Shown here in pieces: positions 35,976 through 45,641 of a DNA stretch of 64,000 nucleotides. The position numbers and the translations under genes were made by a program. The notes beneath the pieces were generated by a model. It saw nothing but the letters and a program-made list of their open reading frames with translations. It searched no databases and was not told the origin of the DNA. Origin of the DNA: Jejuia pallidilutea (lineage in GTDB: Bacteria > Bacteroidota > Bacteroidia > Flavobacteriales > Flavobacteriaceae); contig NZ_PVEO01000001.1 of NCBI RefSeq assembly GCF_002973595.1, positions 62,001-126,000 on the forward strand, read 5' to 3'. Numbering within the stretch: the first letter of the stretch is position 1; the number at the start of each line of letters is the position of its first letter.

Positions 35976-37943
35976 TTAGTCTACATTATCATGTAAAAAA
36001 GAATTATTTGTTCTTATTTGAATATCGTCGTTATCGTCTAATCCAACACTTGTTCTAGACATATCTGTTTCAGATGAATGTTTTGCTTCATCTAAATTAA
36101 CACCTTGCCTCTTGTAGGCAGGCACTTTTTCTATGTCATCAATTTTTGAATTATTAAATTTATAATTAAAGTCTTTCATTTTACGTCTGCGTTCTGCAGT
36201 ACGTTGTTTTAATATTTCAGAAATTGGCAACTCTGTGGCTTCTACATCTTCTTCCTCTGATGTTTCAGTAATATCCTCCTGAAGTACCTTTCTTTCAAAA
36301 ACAATATCTTCTTGAACTTCTTCTACAACTTCGTTAACTTTAGTTTTAGATGGGTTCATTGCAGATTCTGCTTCAATATAATCATCGAGAGCGTAACGAA
36401 TATCGTTACCGTCTTCATTTGTTTCGGTAACCGTAATTAGCTCTACGTAATCATTTACAGGTAGGTCTTTAACCTCATCTTCATCGAGGCTATATGTTAT
36501 TTTTTCTTCTGGTTCCTGCTCTTCTACTTTTTCGGTAGGCAAAGGCAAATCAAAAGTTAAGGTTATTTGCTGATCTTCATCTTCATGCTCTATAACTTCT
36601 TCTTCCTTGGCTTCCATAGTGGTAACAGGCTTTATTATAAAATCGTCTTCCTCTACTCCTGCTTTAACCTCTTCATATACCACATCCATGTTTTTTATAA
36701 ATTCTGATGTTGGTATTAAGGTAATATCTTTGGGTTTGTCGCTTGTTTTAGGTTTTTCTACCACTACTTTTTCTGCGGAGGTTATCTCTTCTTCTACTTC
36801 GTCTAAATCTAATGTATGCCTTACAATAGGGTTTGGTTCTTTTTTCTCTAACTCTACCATTGGCGCTATTATAACCGGCTCTTTATCTTTAGTCTCAGAG
36901 TCGTCTTCCAAAGCGTGAACTACCTTTTTAGTTTCGGTATTTGAAATTTCATCCTGCTGTTCTATATTAAAGCCTGTAGCAATAATAGTTACAGAAATTG
37001 ACTCTTCTAAAGTTTCATCTTCACCTACACCCATAATGATGTTTGCGCCATGACCTGCTTCGTTTTGAATATGGTCGTTAATTTCCCCTATTTCATCAAT
37101 AGTAATTTCTTGTGCTCCAGAAACAATAAGTAACAATACATTTTTAGCTCCTGTAATTTTGTTATCGTTTAATAATGGAGAATCTAAAGCTTTACGAATA
37201 GCATCTTGGGCTCTATTTTGACCTGATGCGATTGAAGATCCCATAATTGCAGTACCACTGTTACTTAGTACTGTTTTAGCATCTCGTAAATCTATGTTTT
37301 GTGTATAGTGATGTGTAATAACTTCGGCTATTCCGCGAGCAGCAGTAGATAGCACTTCATCGGCTTTGGAGAACCCAGCTTTAAATCCAAGATTTCCGTA
37401 TACTTCACGAAGTTTGTTATTGTTTATTACTATTAGGGAATCTACAACTTCTCTTAATTTTTCGATTCCTTTTTGAGATTGCTCTAAACGCATTTTTCCT
37501 TCAAACTGAAACGGCATAGTTACAATACCAACGGTTAAGATATCTTTATCTTTGGCCATTTTTGCAATTATTGGTGCAGCACCTGTTCCAGTACCACCGC
37601 CCATACCTGCGGTAATAAAAACCATTTTAGTATTAGTATCTAGCATTTGCGAAATTTCGTCAAAACTCTCTACTGCAGATTGTTCTCCTATATCTGGGTT
37701 TGCACCAGCACCTAATCCTTCGGTTAAGTTCACACCTAACTGTATTTTGTTAGGCACACCACTATTTTGTAGTGCTTGTGCATCGGTATTACAGATATAA
37801 AAATCTACGCCTTTTATACCCTGTTGGAACATGTGATTAATAGCATTGCTGCCGCCACCGCCAACACCGATAACCTTTATTACATTTGATTGGTTTTTAG
37901 GTAAATCAAATGCAATGCTTTCGAATTCGTTTTTGCTGCTCAT
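35976..37943 (-). CDS. ftsZ: Cell division protein FtsZ with long acidic C-terminal extension
   Basis: The 655-aa protein begins with the tubulin-like GTPase: GGGGSNAINHM, the G-box GGGTGTGAAPIIAKM near 105-119 and the T7-loop region GEINDHIQNEAGHGANIIMG. The globular part ends near residue 320. What follows is about 335 residues, rich in Glu, Asp, Lys and Val, with no predicted domain, then a short conserved end NNSFLHDNVD. Most bacterial FtsZ proteins are near 380-400 aa, so the linker is several times longer than normal; such length is typical of Flavobacteriaceae. FtsZ forms the division ring and recruits FtsA. Last gene of the dcw transcript. Confidence 0.97.
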   Translation of the reverse strand: MSSKNEFESIAFDLPKNQSNVIKVIGVGGGGSNAINHMFQQGIKGVDFYICNTDAQALQNSGVPNKIQLGVNLTEGLGAGANPDIGEQSAVESFDEISQMLDTNTKMVFITAGMGGGTGTGAAPIIAKMAKDKDILTVGIVTMPFQFEGKMRLEQSQKGIEKLREVVDSLIVINNNKLREVYGNLGFKAGFSKADEVLSTAARGIAEVITHHYTQNIDLRDAKTVLSNSGTAIMGSSIASGQNRAQDAIRKALDSPLLNDNKITGAKNVLLLIVSGAQEITIDEIGEINDHIQNEAGHGANIIMGVGEDETLEESISVTIIATGFNIEQQDEISNTETKKVVHALEDDSETKDKEPVIIAPMVELEKKEPNPIVRHTLDLDEVEEEITSAEKVVVEKPKTSDKPKDITLIPTSEFIKNMDVVYEEVKAGVEEDDFIIKPVTTMEAKEEEVIEHEDEDQQITLTFDLPLPTEKVEEQEPEEKITYSLDEDEVKDLPVNDYVELITVTETNEDGNDIRYALDDYIEAESAMNPSKTKVNEVVEEVQEDIVFERKVLQEDITETSEEEDVEATELPISEILKQRTAERRRKMKDFNYKFNNSKIDDIEKVPAYKRQGVNLDEAKHSSETDMSRTSVGLDDNDDIQIRTNNSFLHDNVD

Positions 37944-38060
37944 AAATTCTTGTTTTCTGGGGTTCTAAATATTATATTTTAATCAATGGTTAATTATTCT
38001 TTGCGCCATCTGGCAACTTCTCTAAAATTGTATGCTAAACAATTTCTACTTTTCTAGTTC

Positions 38061-39380
38061 TTATTCTGCGTTATCTAAAAAATCTTTAACGCGTTCGGTT
38101 AATTTATCCAAAAACGACTTACGTTCTTTTACAGGCTTTTCTATTTCCTCCTCGCTAACAGCTTCATCTTTAATTTGTTCTTCATATACCTCTTGTTCCT
38201 GCTGCTCTACCTTCTTACGTTCCTTACGCTTTAGTCCGTCTAAAACTAAACCTACTGCGGTAGCGTACAACGGGCTCGTAACATCTGCATCACTATCGCC
38301 AGCTAAATGCTCGTTAGGATACCCTATCCTGGTATCCATTCCCGTTATATATTCTACCAATTGCTTTAAATGCTTTAACTGGCTACCACCACCAGTTAAC
38401 ACTATGCCTGCAATTAATTTCTTTTTTTGCTCTTCGTGTCCGTAATTTTTTATTTCTGCGAACACTTGTTCTACAATTTCTACAACTCGTGCGTGAATAA
38501 TTCTAGAAAGGTTTTTTAAAGTAATTTCTTTAGGCTCTCGTCCTCTTAACCCAGGTATAGATACAATTTCGTTATCTTTATTTTCTCCTGGCCACGCTGA
38601 ACCAAATTTTATTTTTAACAGTTCTGCTTGTTTTTCTATTATGGAACACCCTTCCTTAATGTCTTCTGTAATAACGTTTCCACCAAAAGGAATAACTGCT
38701 GTATGACGAATGATGCCGTCTCTAAAAATGGCCAAATCGGTAGTTCCGCCCCCAATATCAATTAAGGCGACACCAGCTTCTTTTTCTTCTTGACTTAATA
38801 CTGCGTTTGCTGATGCCAAAGGCTCTAGTGTGATACCTTCAAGATTTAAACCAGAACTTTGCACGCAGCGCCCAATATTTCTAATGGATGAAACTTGCCC
38901 AACAACCACATGAAAGTTTGCTTCTAAACGGCCACCGTACATGCCAATTGGCTCTTTAATTTCGGCTTGTCCGTCTACTTTAAATTCTTGTGGCAATACA
39001 TGGATTATTTCTTCACCAGGAAGCATTACCAATTTATGTACTTGGTTAATGAGCCTATCTATATCATCCTCATCTATCACCGTTTCAGAATTTGGCCTTG
39101 TGATATAGTCACTATGCTGTAAACTACGAATATGTTGTCCTGCAATGCCTACAGTAACTTCTTCAATCTTTAATTCGGCAGTAGCTTCTGCCTCTTGCAC
39201 AGCCTGCTGAATAGATTGTATAGTTTGGGTAATATTATTTACAACACCACGATGCACACCCAAACTTTTAGATTTACCAATACCTAAAATCTCAAGTTTG
39301 CCGTATTCGTTTCTACGACCAATCATTGCCACAATTTTTGTGGTTCCTATATCTAAACCTACTGCTAAATTATGTTCCAT
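38061..39380 (-). CDS. ftsA: Cell division protein FtsA
   Basis: The 439-aa actin-fold ATPase shows phosphate-1 VGLDIGTTKIVAMIG, phosphate-2 ALIDIGGGTTDLAIF and the adenosine motif GIVLTGGGSQLKHL. The SHS2-like 1C subdomain lies in between. A charged linker leads to a short amphipathic C-terminal helix (KSFLDKLTERVKDFLDNAE) that tethers FtsZ to the membrane. It is 3 bp downstream of ftsQ and 117 bp upstream of ftsZ, as expected in the dcw cluster. Confidence 0.97.
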   Translation of the reverse strand: MEHNLAVGLDIGTTKIVAMIGRRNEYGKLEILGIGKSKSLGVHRGVVNNITQTIQSIQQAVQEAEATAELKIEEVTVGIAGQHIRSLQHSDYITRPNSETVIDEDDIDRLINQVHKLVMLPGEEIIHVLPQEFKVDGQAEIKEPIGMYGGRLEANFHVVVGQVSSIRNIGRCVQSSGLNLEGITLEPLASANAVLSQEEKEAGVALIDIGGGTTDLAIFRDGIIRHTAVIPFGGNVITEDIKEGCSIIEKQAELLKIKFGSAWPGENKDNEIVSIPGLRGREPKEITLKNLSRIIHARVVEIVEQVFAEIKNYGHEEQKKKLIAGIVLTGGGSQLKHLKQLVEYITGMDTRIGYPNEHLAGDSDADVTSPLYATAVGLVLDGLKRKERKKVEQQEQEVYEEQIKDEAVSEEEIEKPVKERKSFLDKLTERVKDFLDNAE

Positions 39381-39383
39381 GTT

Positions 39384-40103
39384 TTACGTTTTGGTACACA
39401 CCACTTGATTATCAAATTGCAAATTTACTTTGCTGTACTTATCTAACGTTTTTTCTTTTAAACTCTTTTTGTAAAACGCTTTTAAGTTGTTTATTTTCTT
39501 ATCCAAAAGTTTTAAACTTCCCAGATTCACTATAAAATTACACTGTCTTAGTCTTAAAGCTATAGCGCCATTTACACTTTGGTGAATCTCTACTACATGC
39601 TGTTTTAAAAAATTGTCCGCTTCTACTTTTTGGGCAACTCTAAAAACATGTTTTAAATTATTTTTCTCAACATAACCTGTAACCAATGGCACTCTTGCAG
39701 TATAATTGCTGGACAAGGGCATAAAACCACCCTCATCATCTATATAGTAAGATGCGTTTGTGTTTACTCTCGCAACAGGTCTTTTTTGTTTTATTTCGGC
39801 GTTAAGTGTTCCATTTACAGCAACATACACCTCTGCCGATTTTATCATGGGATTAGAATTTAGGGCCAATTCTAACACATTCAAATCTAAAGTTTCTTTA
39901 GGCACATTTTTAATACTGTCTTGATTTTGTATTAACAATTTACTAACAGTCTCATGGGTGATAAATAGATTGTTTTCACCTAAGAATGAAATGTTAGGCT
40001 TTGTAACATTTCTTACATTGTTTTTAACTGAAGCAAAAGCATACAAAAACACTACTATACCAAGTAGAACTATCATTTTTATGTAATTCCAGTTAACTCG
40101 CAA
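39384..40103 (-). CDS. ftsQ: Cell division protein FtsQ/DivIB
   Basis: The 239-aa protein has one N-terminal membrane span (about 8-25) and a periplasmic POTRA-like domain (NLFITHETVSKLL, then EVYVAVNGTLNAEIKQKRPVARV), followed by the FtsQ beta-domain. The short cytoplasmic tail and overall length are typical of Bacteroidota FtsQ. It forms the FtsQLB complex that signals the septal synthase FtsWI. Its start overlaps the end of murC by 11 bp, and ftsA follows 3 bp later, so translation is likely coupled. Confidence 0.92.
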   Translation of the reverse strand: MRVNWNYIKMIVLLGIVVFLYAFASVKNNVRNVTKPNISFLGENNLFITHETVSKLLIQNQDSIKNVPKETLDLNVLELALNSNPMIKSAEVYVAVNGTLNAEIKQKRPVARVNTNASYYIDDEGGFMPLSSNYTARVPLVTGYVEKNNLKHVFRVAQKVEADNFLKQHVVEIHQSVNGAIALRLRQCNFIVNLGSLKLLDKKINNLKAFYKKSLKEKTLDKYSKVNLQFDNQVVCTKT

Positions 40104-41445
40104 CGCTTAATTCTTTTTTTATTTGTTTTACTTCTTCTCCAATATCACCAGCCCCAATAGTTAAAATTACTTGTGCAGAACTTTTACGTATTTCAGAGAT
40201 TAAATCCTGTTTACTTACCAGTTTTTTATTAGTATTTTTTATTTTACTTAAAAGCCAGTTTGAAGTTACACCTTCTATAGGCAGCTCCCTAGCTGGATAA
40301 ATATCTAGTAACATCAATTCATCAAATTGAGATAAGCTTTTAGCAAAATCATCTATAAAATCTCGTGTTCTACTATACAGATGCGGTTGGAATATGGCCA
40401 GCACCTTTTTGTCTGGGTACATTTCTCTAATGGCGGCGTGTACCGCATTAATCTCTTCTGGATGGTGCGCATAATCGTCTATAAACACTAAATCGTTTGT
40501 TTTAATGTGATAGGTAAACCTACGCTTAACTCCCTTGTATGTAGCTAAAGCATCGGCAAGCTGCTGGTGAGAGACTCCAAATTCAGCAGCCATTGCCATT
40601 GCCACTAATGCGTTTGATAGGTTGTGTCTTCCTGGTAGATTAAACTCCAAGTTTTTTATAGTAGTTTCTGGTGTTTTAATATCAAAAATATAAGCGCCGT
40701 TTTCTATTTTTATATTCTGAACAGCATATGCAGCATTATCTTCTATACCATAGGTAATACCTTGAATAGGCAAACCATTTCTAACAAATAGTTTTCCCTG
40801 AGGTTTTATTTTTTTTGAAAAGTCTTCGAATGATTTTTGTAATTCTGTTGCATTGCCGTAAATATCCAAGTGGTCTGCATCCATAGAAGTGATGCAAGCT
40901 AAATTTGGAGACAAGGTTAAAAACGACCTATCGAACTCATCAGCTTCAACTACTGAAACTTCATCGCCATTCAAAATTAAATTAGAATTATAATTTTCGC
41001 TAATACCACCTAAAAACGCAGTTAACCTAACACCAGATTGATATAAAAGATGCCCCAAAATACTAGTTGTTGTTGTTTTTCCATGGGTACCTGCAACAGC
41101 TAAACAAAAGGTGTTTTCTGTAATTAAACCTAGTACTTTAGAACGTTTCATTACATTGAAACCATGTGCTATAAAATACTGTAATTGCGACTGTTGTTTT
41201 GGAATTGCCGGCGTATAAACTACTAGCGTATGCGCCTTGTTTCGAAACACTTCATTTATATGCTTTGTATCATCTTCAAAATGAACAGGAATTCCAGAAC
41301 TTTCCAGTGCATCGGTAATTTCAGAGCGTGTTTTATCGTATCCTGAAACGTGTTTTCCAACAGATTTAAAATAGCGCGCCAAAGCACTCATACCGATACC
41401 TCCGACACCTATAAAAAAGACGTTATGTACGCTATTTAAATTCAT
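40093..41445 (-). CDS. murC: UDP-N-acetylmuramate-L-alanine ligase
   Basis: The 450-aa Mur ligase has the N-terminal UDP-binding motif [16 protein letters not shown], the ATP-binding loop [10 protein letters not shown] (118-127), and the C-terminal [15 protein letters not shown] with the Mur-ligase-specific YAHHP. It adds the first residue, L-Ala, to UDP-MurNAc. Its start codon overlaps the murG stop (4 bp), and its end overlaps ftsQ. Length and domain order are standard. Confidence 0.97.
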   Translation of the reverse strand: MNLNSVHNVFFIGVGGIGMSALARYFKSVGKHVSGYDKTRSEITDALESSGIPVHFEDDTKHINEVFRNKAHTLVVYTPAIPKQQSQLQYFIAHGFNVMKRSKVLGLITENTFCLAVAGTHGKTTTTSILGHLLYQSGVRLTAFLGGISENYNSNLILNGDEVSVVEADEFDRSFLTLSPNLACITSMDADHLDIYGNATELQKSFEDFSKKIKPQGKLFVRNGLPIQGITYGIEDNAAYAVQNIKIENGAYIFDIKTPETTIKNLEFNLPGRHNLSNALVAMAMAAEFGVSHQQLADALATYKGVKRRFTYHIKTNDLVFIDDYAHHPEEINAVHAAIREMYPDKKVLAIFQPHLYSRTRDFIDDFAKSLSQFDELMLLDIYPARELPIEGVTSNWLLSKIKNTNKKLVSKQDLISEIRKSSAQVILTIGAGDIGEEVKQIKKELSVAS

Positions 41446-42536
41446 TTTTTTAGTAATGCTTCTACTTCGTCTGCTATATCTTTTGTTGCGTTAACCAATG
41501 CTAACTCTTTTATATTTTCACTCAATTTTTGTTGTTTTTCTTTTGATGCGATTAACTGTGAAAATTTATTTTCAAAATCAGCTCCTAGATCCTCTTCCTT
41601 AATTATCATAGCAGCTTCTTTATTAACAACCGCCATAGCATTTTTAGTTTGATGATCTTCGGCTACATTTGGTGACGGTATAAAAATTACGGGCTTACCC
41701 ACAATACATAATTCTGACACCGAACTTGCTCCCGCCCTAGAAATTATAATATCTGCCGCAGCATATGCCAAATCCATTTGGTTTAAAAATTCGTAAACCC
41801 TAACAGTTTTAGAATTACCATAAAGTTTATATTGTTGGTAATACAACTTACCACACTGCCATATAATTTCTACGTTATGAACATCAAAAAAATCAAGCTC
41901 CTTTTCAATCAATTCATTAATACGTCTTGCTCCCAAACTACCACCAAGAACCAACAAAGTACACTTACCTTCTTTTAGATTGAAATGCTTTTTTGCCTCA
42001 GCCGCTTTTCCAGCAATACTTAATAAGTCTTGCCGCACAGGGTTTCCTGTAATTTTAATTTTTTCCTTTGGAAAAAACCGCTCCAACCCTTGGTAAGCAA
42101 CACATATTTTATTTGCTTTTTTTGAAAGCAACTTATTAGTAATCCCTGGATACGAATTTTGCTCTTGTATTAAGGTTGGAATATTTTTTGAAGCCGCCAC
42201 AAACAATAATGGCCCGCTTGCAAAACCACCCGTACCTATGGCCACATCTGGTTTAAAGGATTTAATTATTTTCCGCGCTTTCCAAATACTACTTAAAACT
42301 TTAAACGGAAACATAAGGTTTTTTAACGTTAGCCGTCTTTGTATTCCCGAAATCCAAAGGCCTTTAATTGCGTAACCTGCTTTTGGCACTTTTTCCATTT
42401 CCATTCTATCTTTCGCTCCTACAAACAGAAACTCAGATTCTGGAAATCTTGCTTTTAATTCATTAGCAATTGCAATTGCAGGATAAATATGTCCTCCTGT
42501 GCCACCACCAGATAATATAATTTTATATGTTTTCAA
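41442..42536 (-). CDS. murG: UDP-GlcNAc:undecaprenyl-PP-MurNAc-pentapeptide transferase MurG
   Basis: The GT28 enzyme makes lipid II from lipid I. Motifs are [31 protein letters not shown] and [14 protein letters not shown]. No ATG is available. The frame is open from a GTG at 42548 (368 aa), but family members begin at the equivalent of the TTG at 42536 ([12 protein letters not shown], 364 aa), which I prefer. The bases just upstream are low-complexity repeats of AATTGTAAATTG type and hold the remains of an inserted gene. Such an insertion may have cost the original ATG. Confidence 0.95.
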   Translation of the reverse strand: MKTYKIILSGGGTGGHIYPAIAIANELKARFPESEFLFVGAKDRMEMEKVPKAGYAIKGLWISGIQRRLTLKNLMFPFKVLSSIWKARKIIKSFKPDVAIGTGGFASGPLLFVAASKNIPTLIQEQNSYPGITNKLLSKKANKICVAYQGLERFFPKEKIKITGNPVRQDLLSIAGKAAEAKKHFNLKEGKCTLLVLGGSLGARRINELIEKELDFFDVHNVEIIWQCGKLYYQQYKLYGNSKTVRVYEFLNQMDLAYAAADIIISRAGASSVSELCIVGKPVIFIPSPNVAEDHQTKNAMAVVNKEAAMIIKEEDLGADFENKFSQLIASKEKQQKLSENIKELALVNATKDIADEVEALLKK

Positions 42537-42616
42537 TTTACAATTCACAATTTACCATTTACGATTCCCCATCGTTTTAATTGACGCTTCTAAAATTGAC
42601 AATACCCCAACCATCT

Positions 42617-42903
42617 TTATGCAATCACTTTATTTTTTTTATGTTCTTTATAGCTTATTTCTAAAAACAATTCTTAAAAATATATACTTTCATCTTCCTC
42701 CGCTTCGACCATCTTTAACTTGTTTATAAAATCAGCATAAATTTAGCCCTACATGCCACTCTATAATTTCCCTCTACAGCACCAGAACCTCTTATTAATT
42801 GATCACTATACGCATTATACTCCCTAGAAACCGGAAACTTAGCACACAATCTCCAATAACCTGAAGCATACTTTCTGGTTGTATTTTTTAATAGTTCTTT
42901 CAT
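42617..42903 (-). pseudogene. Decayed four-helix-bundle (S23-type, 23S rRNA intervening-sequence family) protein gene
   Basis: From an ATG at 42903 the minus strand reads 55 codons, including FPVSREYNAYSDQLIRGSG and EGNYRVACRAK, the hallmark first half of four-helix-bundle S23-family proteins. After a one-base loss near 42740 the match continues in another frame as ADFINKLKMVEAEEDESIYF. An in-frame TAA at 42674-42676 (where Leu is expected) interrupts it, then ELFLEISYKEHKKNKVIA follows to a stop at 42617. The gene is thus broken by a frameshift and a nonsense change. It fills the 367-bp space between ftsW and murG, which would otherwise seem empty. Intact members occur widely in Flavobacteriaceae; their role is unknown. 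Confidence 0.8.
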
Positions 42904-42915
42904 TAATCGTAATCA

Positions 42916-44109
42916 TCAAATGGTTTCCGAAAGGATTTCTAACGGATTATCTTCATTTATTTCTTGTTGTTTTATTTCTTCTCGCCTCGCACTTACACTT
43001 AAAATTATACCAATCGCAAGACAGGTCATCCAAATAGAAGTACCACCACTACTAATAAGTGGTAAGGTTTGCCCAGTAACTGGAAATAATTCTACAGCTA
43101 CCGCCATATTTATTAATGCTTGAAAAATTATTGGCAAACCAACACCTAAAACCAATAATTTACCAAAAACAGTATCAGCTTTTTGGGCTACTATTACCAC
43201 CCTAAATAATAACCACAAATACAAAAGCATTATTAAAAACCCACCAATAAGACCATATTCTTCAATAATAATGGCAAATATGAAATCTGATGATGATTGG
43301 GGTAAAAAATTCTTTTGAATACTTTTTCCTGGGCCAACCCCTTTAATTTTTCCTGAAGCAATGGCTATTTTAGCTTTTTCTATTTGATAATCTGCCTCTG
43401 TATCTTCACCATTCCAATAATTTTTAATTCTGTTTTCCCAAGTATTTACTTTTACCCTTAAAGGCCCTTCAGTTGTTTTGGCTACTAATACAAAAAAGGT
43501 TAATGCTATTATGCCAGAACCTAGAATAACAGCCAAATATTTTACAGGATACCCTCCTAAAAATACCAATACCAATACCATTGTAAATATTATGGCAGTT
43601 GTAGAAAAATTAGATGGTAAAATTAGGGCCAACACCAAAAACACCGGTATCCACAATGGCAATATGGAAGATTTAAATGTTATGGTTTTATCTTTCATTT
43701 TAGACAAATACCGCGCCACATAAATCATAAGCACTACCGCTGCAAAAGTTGATGTTTGAAACGACATGTTTACAAACGGTATTTGTATCCATCTGCTTGC
43801 ACTTGCGCCTTCTACGGTTGTACCTTGTAAAATTGTAATAGCTAACAACACCAAAACAATAGGAATCATTACCAACGACAACCCTCTAAAATAACGGTAA
43901 GGAATTTTATGAACCCCATACATAATAGAAAACCCTAGCAATAAATGCACAAAATGTTTTATAAAAAAAGTAAAAGTATTACTGCCACCACCTCGGTAAG
44001 CCAAATTACTAGCAGCACTGTATACCGGCAAAAACGATAGAATAGCCAATAGCGCCACTATTGCCCATATTAACCGATCTCCTTTTATATTTTTAAATAT
44101 TTGCTGCAT
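42916..44109 (-). CDS. ftsW: Septal peptidoglycan glycosyltransferase FtsW (SEDS family)
   Basis: The 397-aa polytopic protein has ten likely membrane spans and SEDS motifs: PSNFSTTAIIF, the KIAIASGKIKGVGPGKS loop, EYGLIGG and the C-terminal LPLISSGGTS. It polymerises lipid II at the septum with the transpeptidase FtsI. It lies 92 bp after murD. The last 20 residues are acidic and not conserved. FtsW rather than RodA is indicated by its place in dcw. Confidence 0.95.
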   Translation of the reverse strand: MQQIFKNIKGDRLIWAIVALLAILSFLPVYSAASNLAYRGGGSNTFTFFIKHFVHLLLGFSIMYGVHKIPYRYFRGLSLVMIPIVLVLLAITILQGTTVEGASASRWIQIPFVNMSFQTSTFAAVVLMIYVARYLSKMKDKTITFKSSILPLWIPVFLVLALILPSNFSTTAIIFTMVLVLVFLGGYPVKYLAVILGSGIIALTFFVLVAKTTEGPLRVKVNTWENRIKNYWNGEDTEADYQIEKAKIAIASGKIKGVGPGKSIQKNFLPQSSSDFIFAIIIEEYGLIGGFLIMLLYLWLLFRVVIVAQKADTVFGKLLVLGVGLPIIFQALINMAVAVELFPVTGQTLPLISSGGTSIWMTCLAIGIILSVSARREEIKQQEINEDNPLEILSETI

Positions 44110-44201
44110 TTTTACTTACGCTATTGAAAGCCTTCTAAAAAGAAAATTTTAGTGTTTTAATTATTATTTAGTGCATTAGATACGATGACATTAATATGAC
44201 A

Positions 44202-45590
44202 TTATAAATTTCTTACTGCATCTTTAAATTGGCGCCCTCTATCTTCATAATTTTCAAACAAATCGAAACTAGCGCATGCTGGCGACAATAGCACATTATC
44301 TCCTGCTTCGGCCACCTTATAAGCTATTTTTACTGCTTCGCTCATATATTGGGTTTCAACAATAACATCAACCATATTACCAAACGTATCCATAAGTTTT
44401 TGGTTATCTACCCCTAAACAAATTATGGCCTTTACTTTTTCGTTTACAAACGGAAATAGTTCGCGGTAATCGTTGCCTTTATCCACTCCACCAACAATCC
44501 AAACTGTAGGCGCATCCATACTCTCTAAAGCATAATAGGTTGCGTTTACATTGGTAGCTTTAGAGTCGTTAATATATTGTACTTTATTAATCTTAAGTAC
44601 CTGCTCCAGTCTATGCTCTACGCCTTGAAAATTCTCTAGACTTTCGCGTATGGTTTGTTTTCTAATTTTTAACAAATGTGCCACTGTGGTTGCAGCCATT
44701 GCATTTTTAATGTTGTGTTTCCCTTCTAAGGCTAAGTTTTTTGTTGGCATAATTATTTTATTGTTATCTATCGTTATTATGAGTTCGTTATTTTTAAAAT
44801 ATGCACCGTTTTCAATTGTTTTTTTTAATGAAAACGGTAGTAATGTAGATTGAACTGGATTGGTTTTTAAATGGTTGACTATTACTTCATCATCCGCATC
44901 ATAAATCAAATAATCATCCGCTGTTTGATTCTTTGCTATTTTGAATTTAGCCCTAATATAATTTTCAAATTGATAATTATATCTGTCTAAATGGTCTGGA
45001 GTAATATTGGTTATTACCGCTATTCTTGGTTTAAAACCAACAATATCATCCAATTGAAAACTGCTAATTTCTAAAACATAGTTTTCAAAATTCTTCTCAA
45101 GAACCTGGTTTGCAAAACTTTCTCCTATATTTCCAGCTAGCCCAACATTAAGTTCGTCTTTTAACAAATGATGCGTTAGTGTAGCTGTAGTAGTTTTACC
45201 ATTGCTTCCAGTAATTCCAACTATAGTTGCAGCTGTAAATTTTGATGCAAACTCAATTTCTGAAACTATTGGAATGTTGTGTTTTCTAATTGTATCAATT
45301 AAGGAAACCGTTCCTGGAATACCTGGGCTTTTCATTACTACATCAGCATTCAAAATTTTAGATTCGGTATGCTGCCCTTCCTCCCATTCAATCTCATTAT
45401 GTATAAGAACGTTTTTGTATGATTCTTTTATTTTTCCTTTATCGGAAACAAACACCTCATACCCCCTAGCTTTTCCTAAAAGCGCAGTACCTACGCCACT
45501 TTCTCCTCCGCCTAATACAACTAAGGAACCTCCCACAACTCCTTCAAAGGAGGAGAGCTGATTACTCTTATGTGATAGTTCTTCTCTCAT
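44202..45590 (-). CDS. murD: UDP-N-acetylmuramoyl-L-alanine-D-glutamate ligase
   Basis: The 462-aa frame contains the MurD motifs LVVLGGGESGVGTALLG, GITGSNGKTTTATL (126-139), DHLDRYN and YINDSKATN. It adds D-Glu to UDP-MurNAc-L-Ala. The first 20 or so residues do not resemble the family, whose members start two or three residues before LVVLGGG. This leader is encoded by a short palindrome (CTCCTTTGAAGGAG) and flanking repeat-like sequence, so either the ATG at 45590 now adds a foreign N-terminus or a GTG at codon 19 is used. Between mraY and murD is a 51-bp spacer with the palindrome CCCTGCAGGG. Confidence 0.95.
   Translation of the reverse strand: MREELSHKSNQLSSFEGVVGGSLVVLGGGESGVGTALLGKARGYEVFVSDKGKIKESYKNVLIHNEIEWEEGQHTESKILNADVVMKSPGIPGTVSLIDTIRKHNIPIVSEIEFASKFTAATIVGITGSNGKTTTATLTHHLLKDELNVGLAGNIGESFANQVLEKNFENYVLEISSFQLDDIVGFKPRIAVITNITPDHLDRYNYQFENYIRAKFKIAKNQTADDYLIYDADDEVIVNHLKTNPVQSTLLPFSLKKTIENGAYFKNNELIITIDNNKIIMPTKNLALEGKHNIKNAMAATTVAHLLKIRKQTIRESLENFQGVEHRLEQVLKINKVQYINDSKATNVNATYYALESMDAPTVWIVGGVDKGNDYRELFPFVNEKVKAIICLGVDNQKLMDTFGNMVDVIVETQYMSEAVKIAYKVAEAGDNVLLSPACASFDLFENYEDRGRQFKDAVRNL
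45547..45560. repeat. Short palindrome at the 5' end of murD
   Basis: CTCCTT-TG-AAGGAG (reading of the minus strand) lies within the first 15 codons of murD. Its right arm AAGGAG looks like a Shine-Dalgarno sequence placed a few bases before an in-frame GTG. It seems to be part of an inserted repeat. Confidence 0.45.
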
Positions 45591-45641
45591 TGCTTTACTA
45601 CACCTCTAAGATTTTAACACCCCTGCAGGGCAAAACCATAT

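Noticed and set aside
36607-36918. Open frame of about 100 codons on the plus strand inside ftsZ
   Set aside because: It is the complement of the low-complexity acidic linker of ftsZ; composition (Ser/Thr/Val-rich) is a by-product of GAA/GAT codons read in reverse.
38032-38445. 137-codon plus-strand frame over the ftsA 3' end
   Set aside because: Antisense to a highly conserved gene, Ser/Cys-rich, no family features.
45202-45561. 119-codon plus-strand frame opposite murD
   Set aside because: Antisense to the conserved MurD N-terminal half; proline/threonine-rich artefact.
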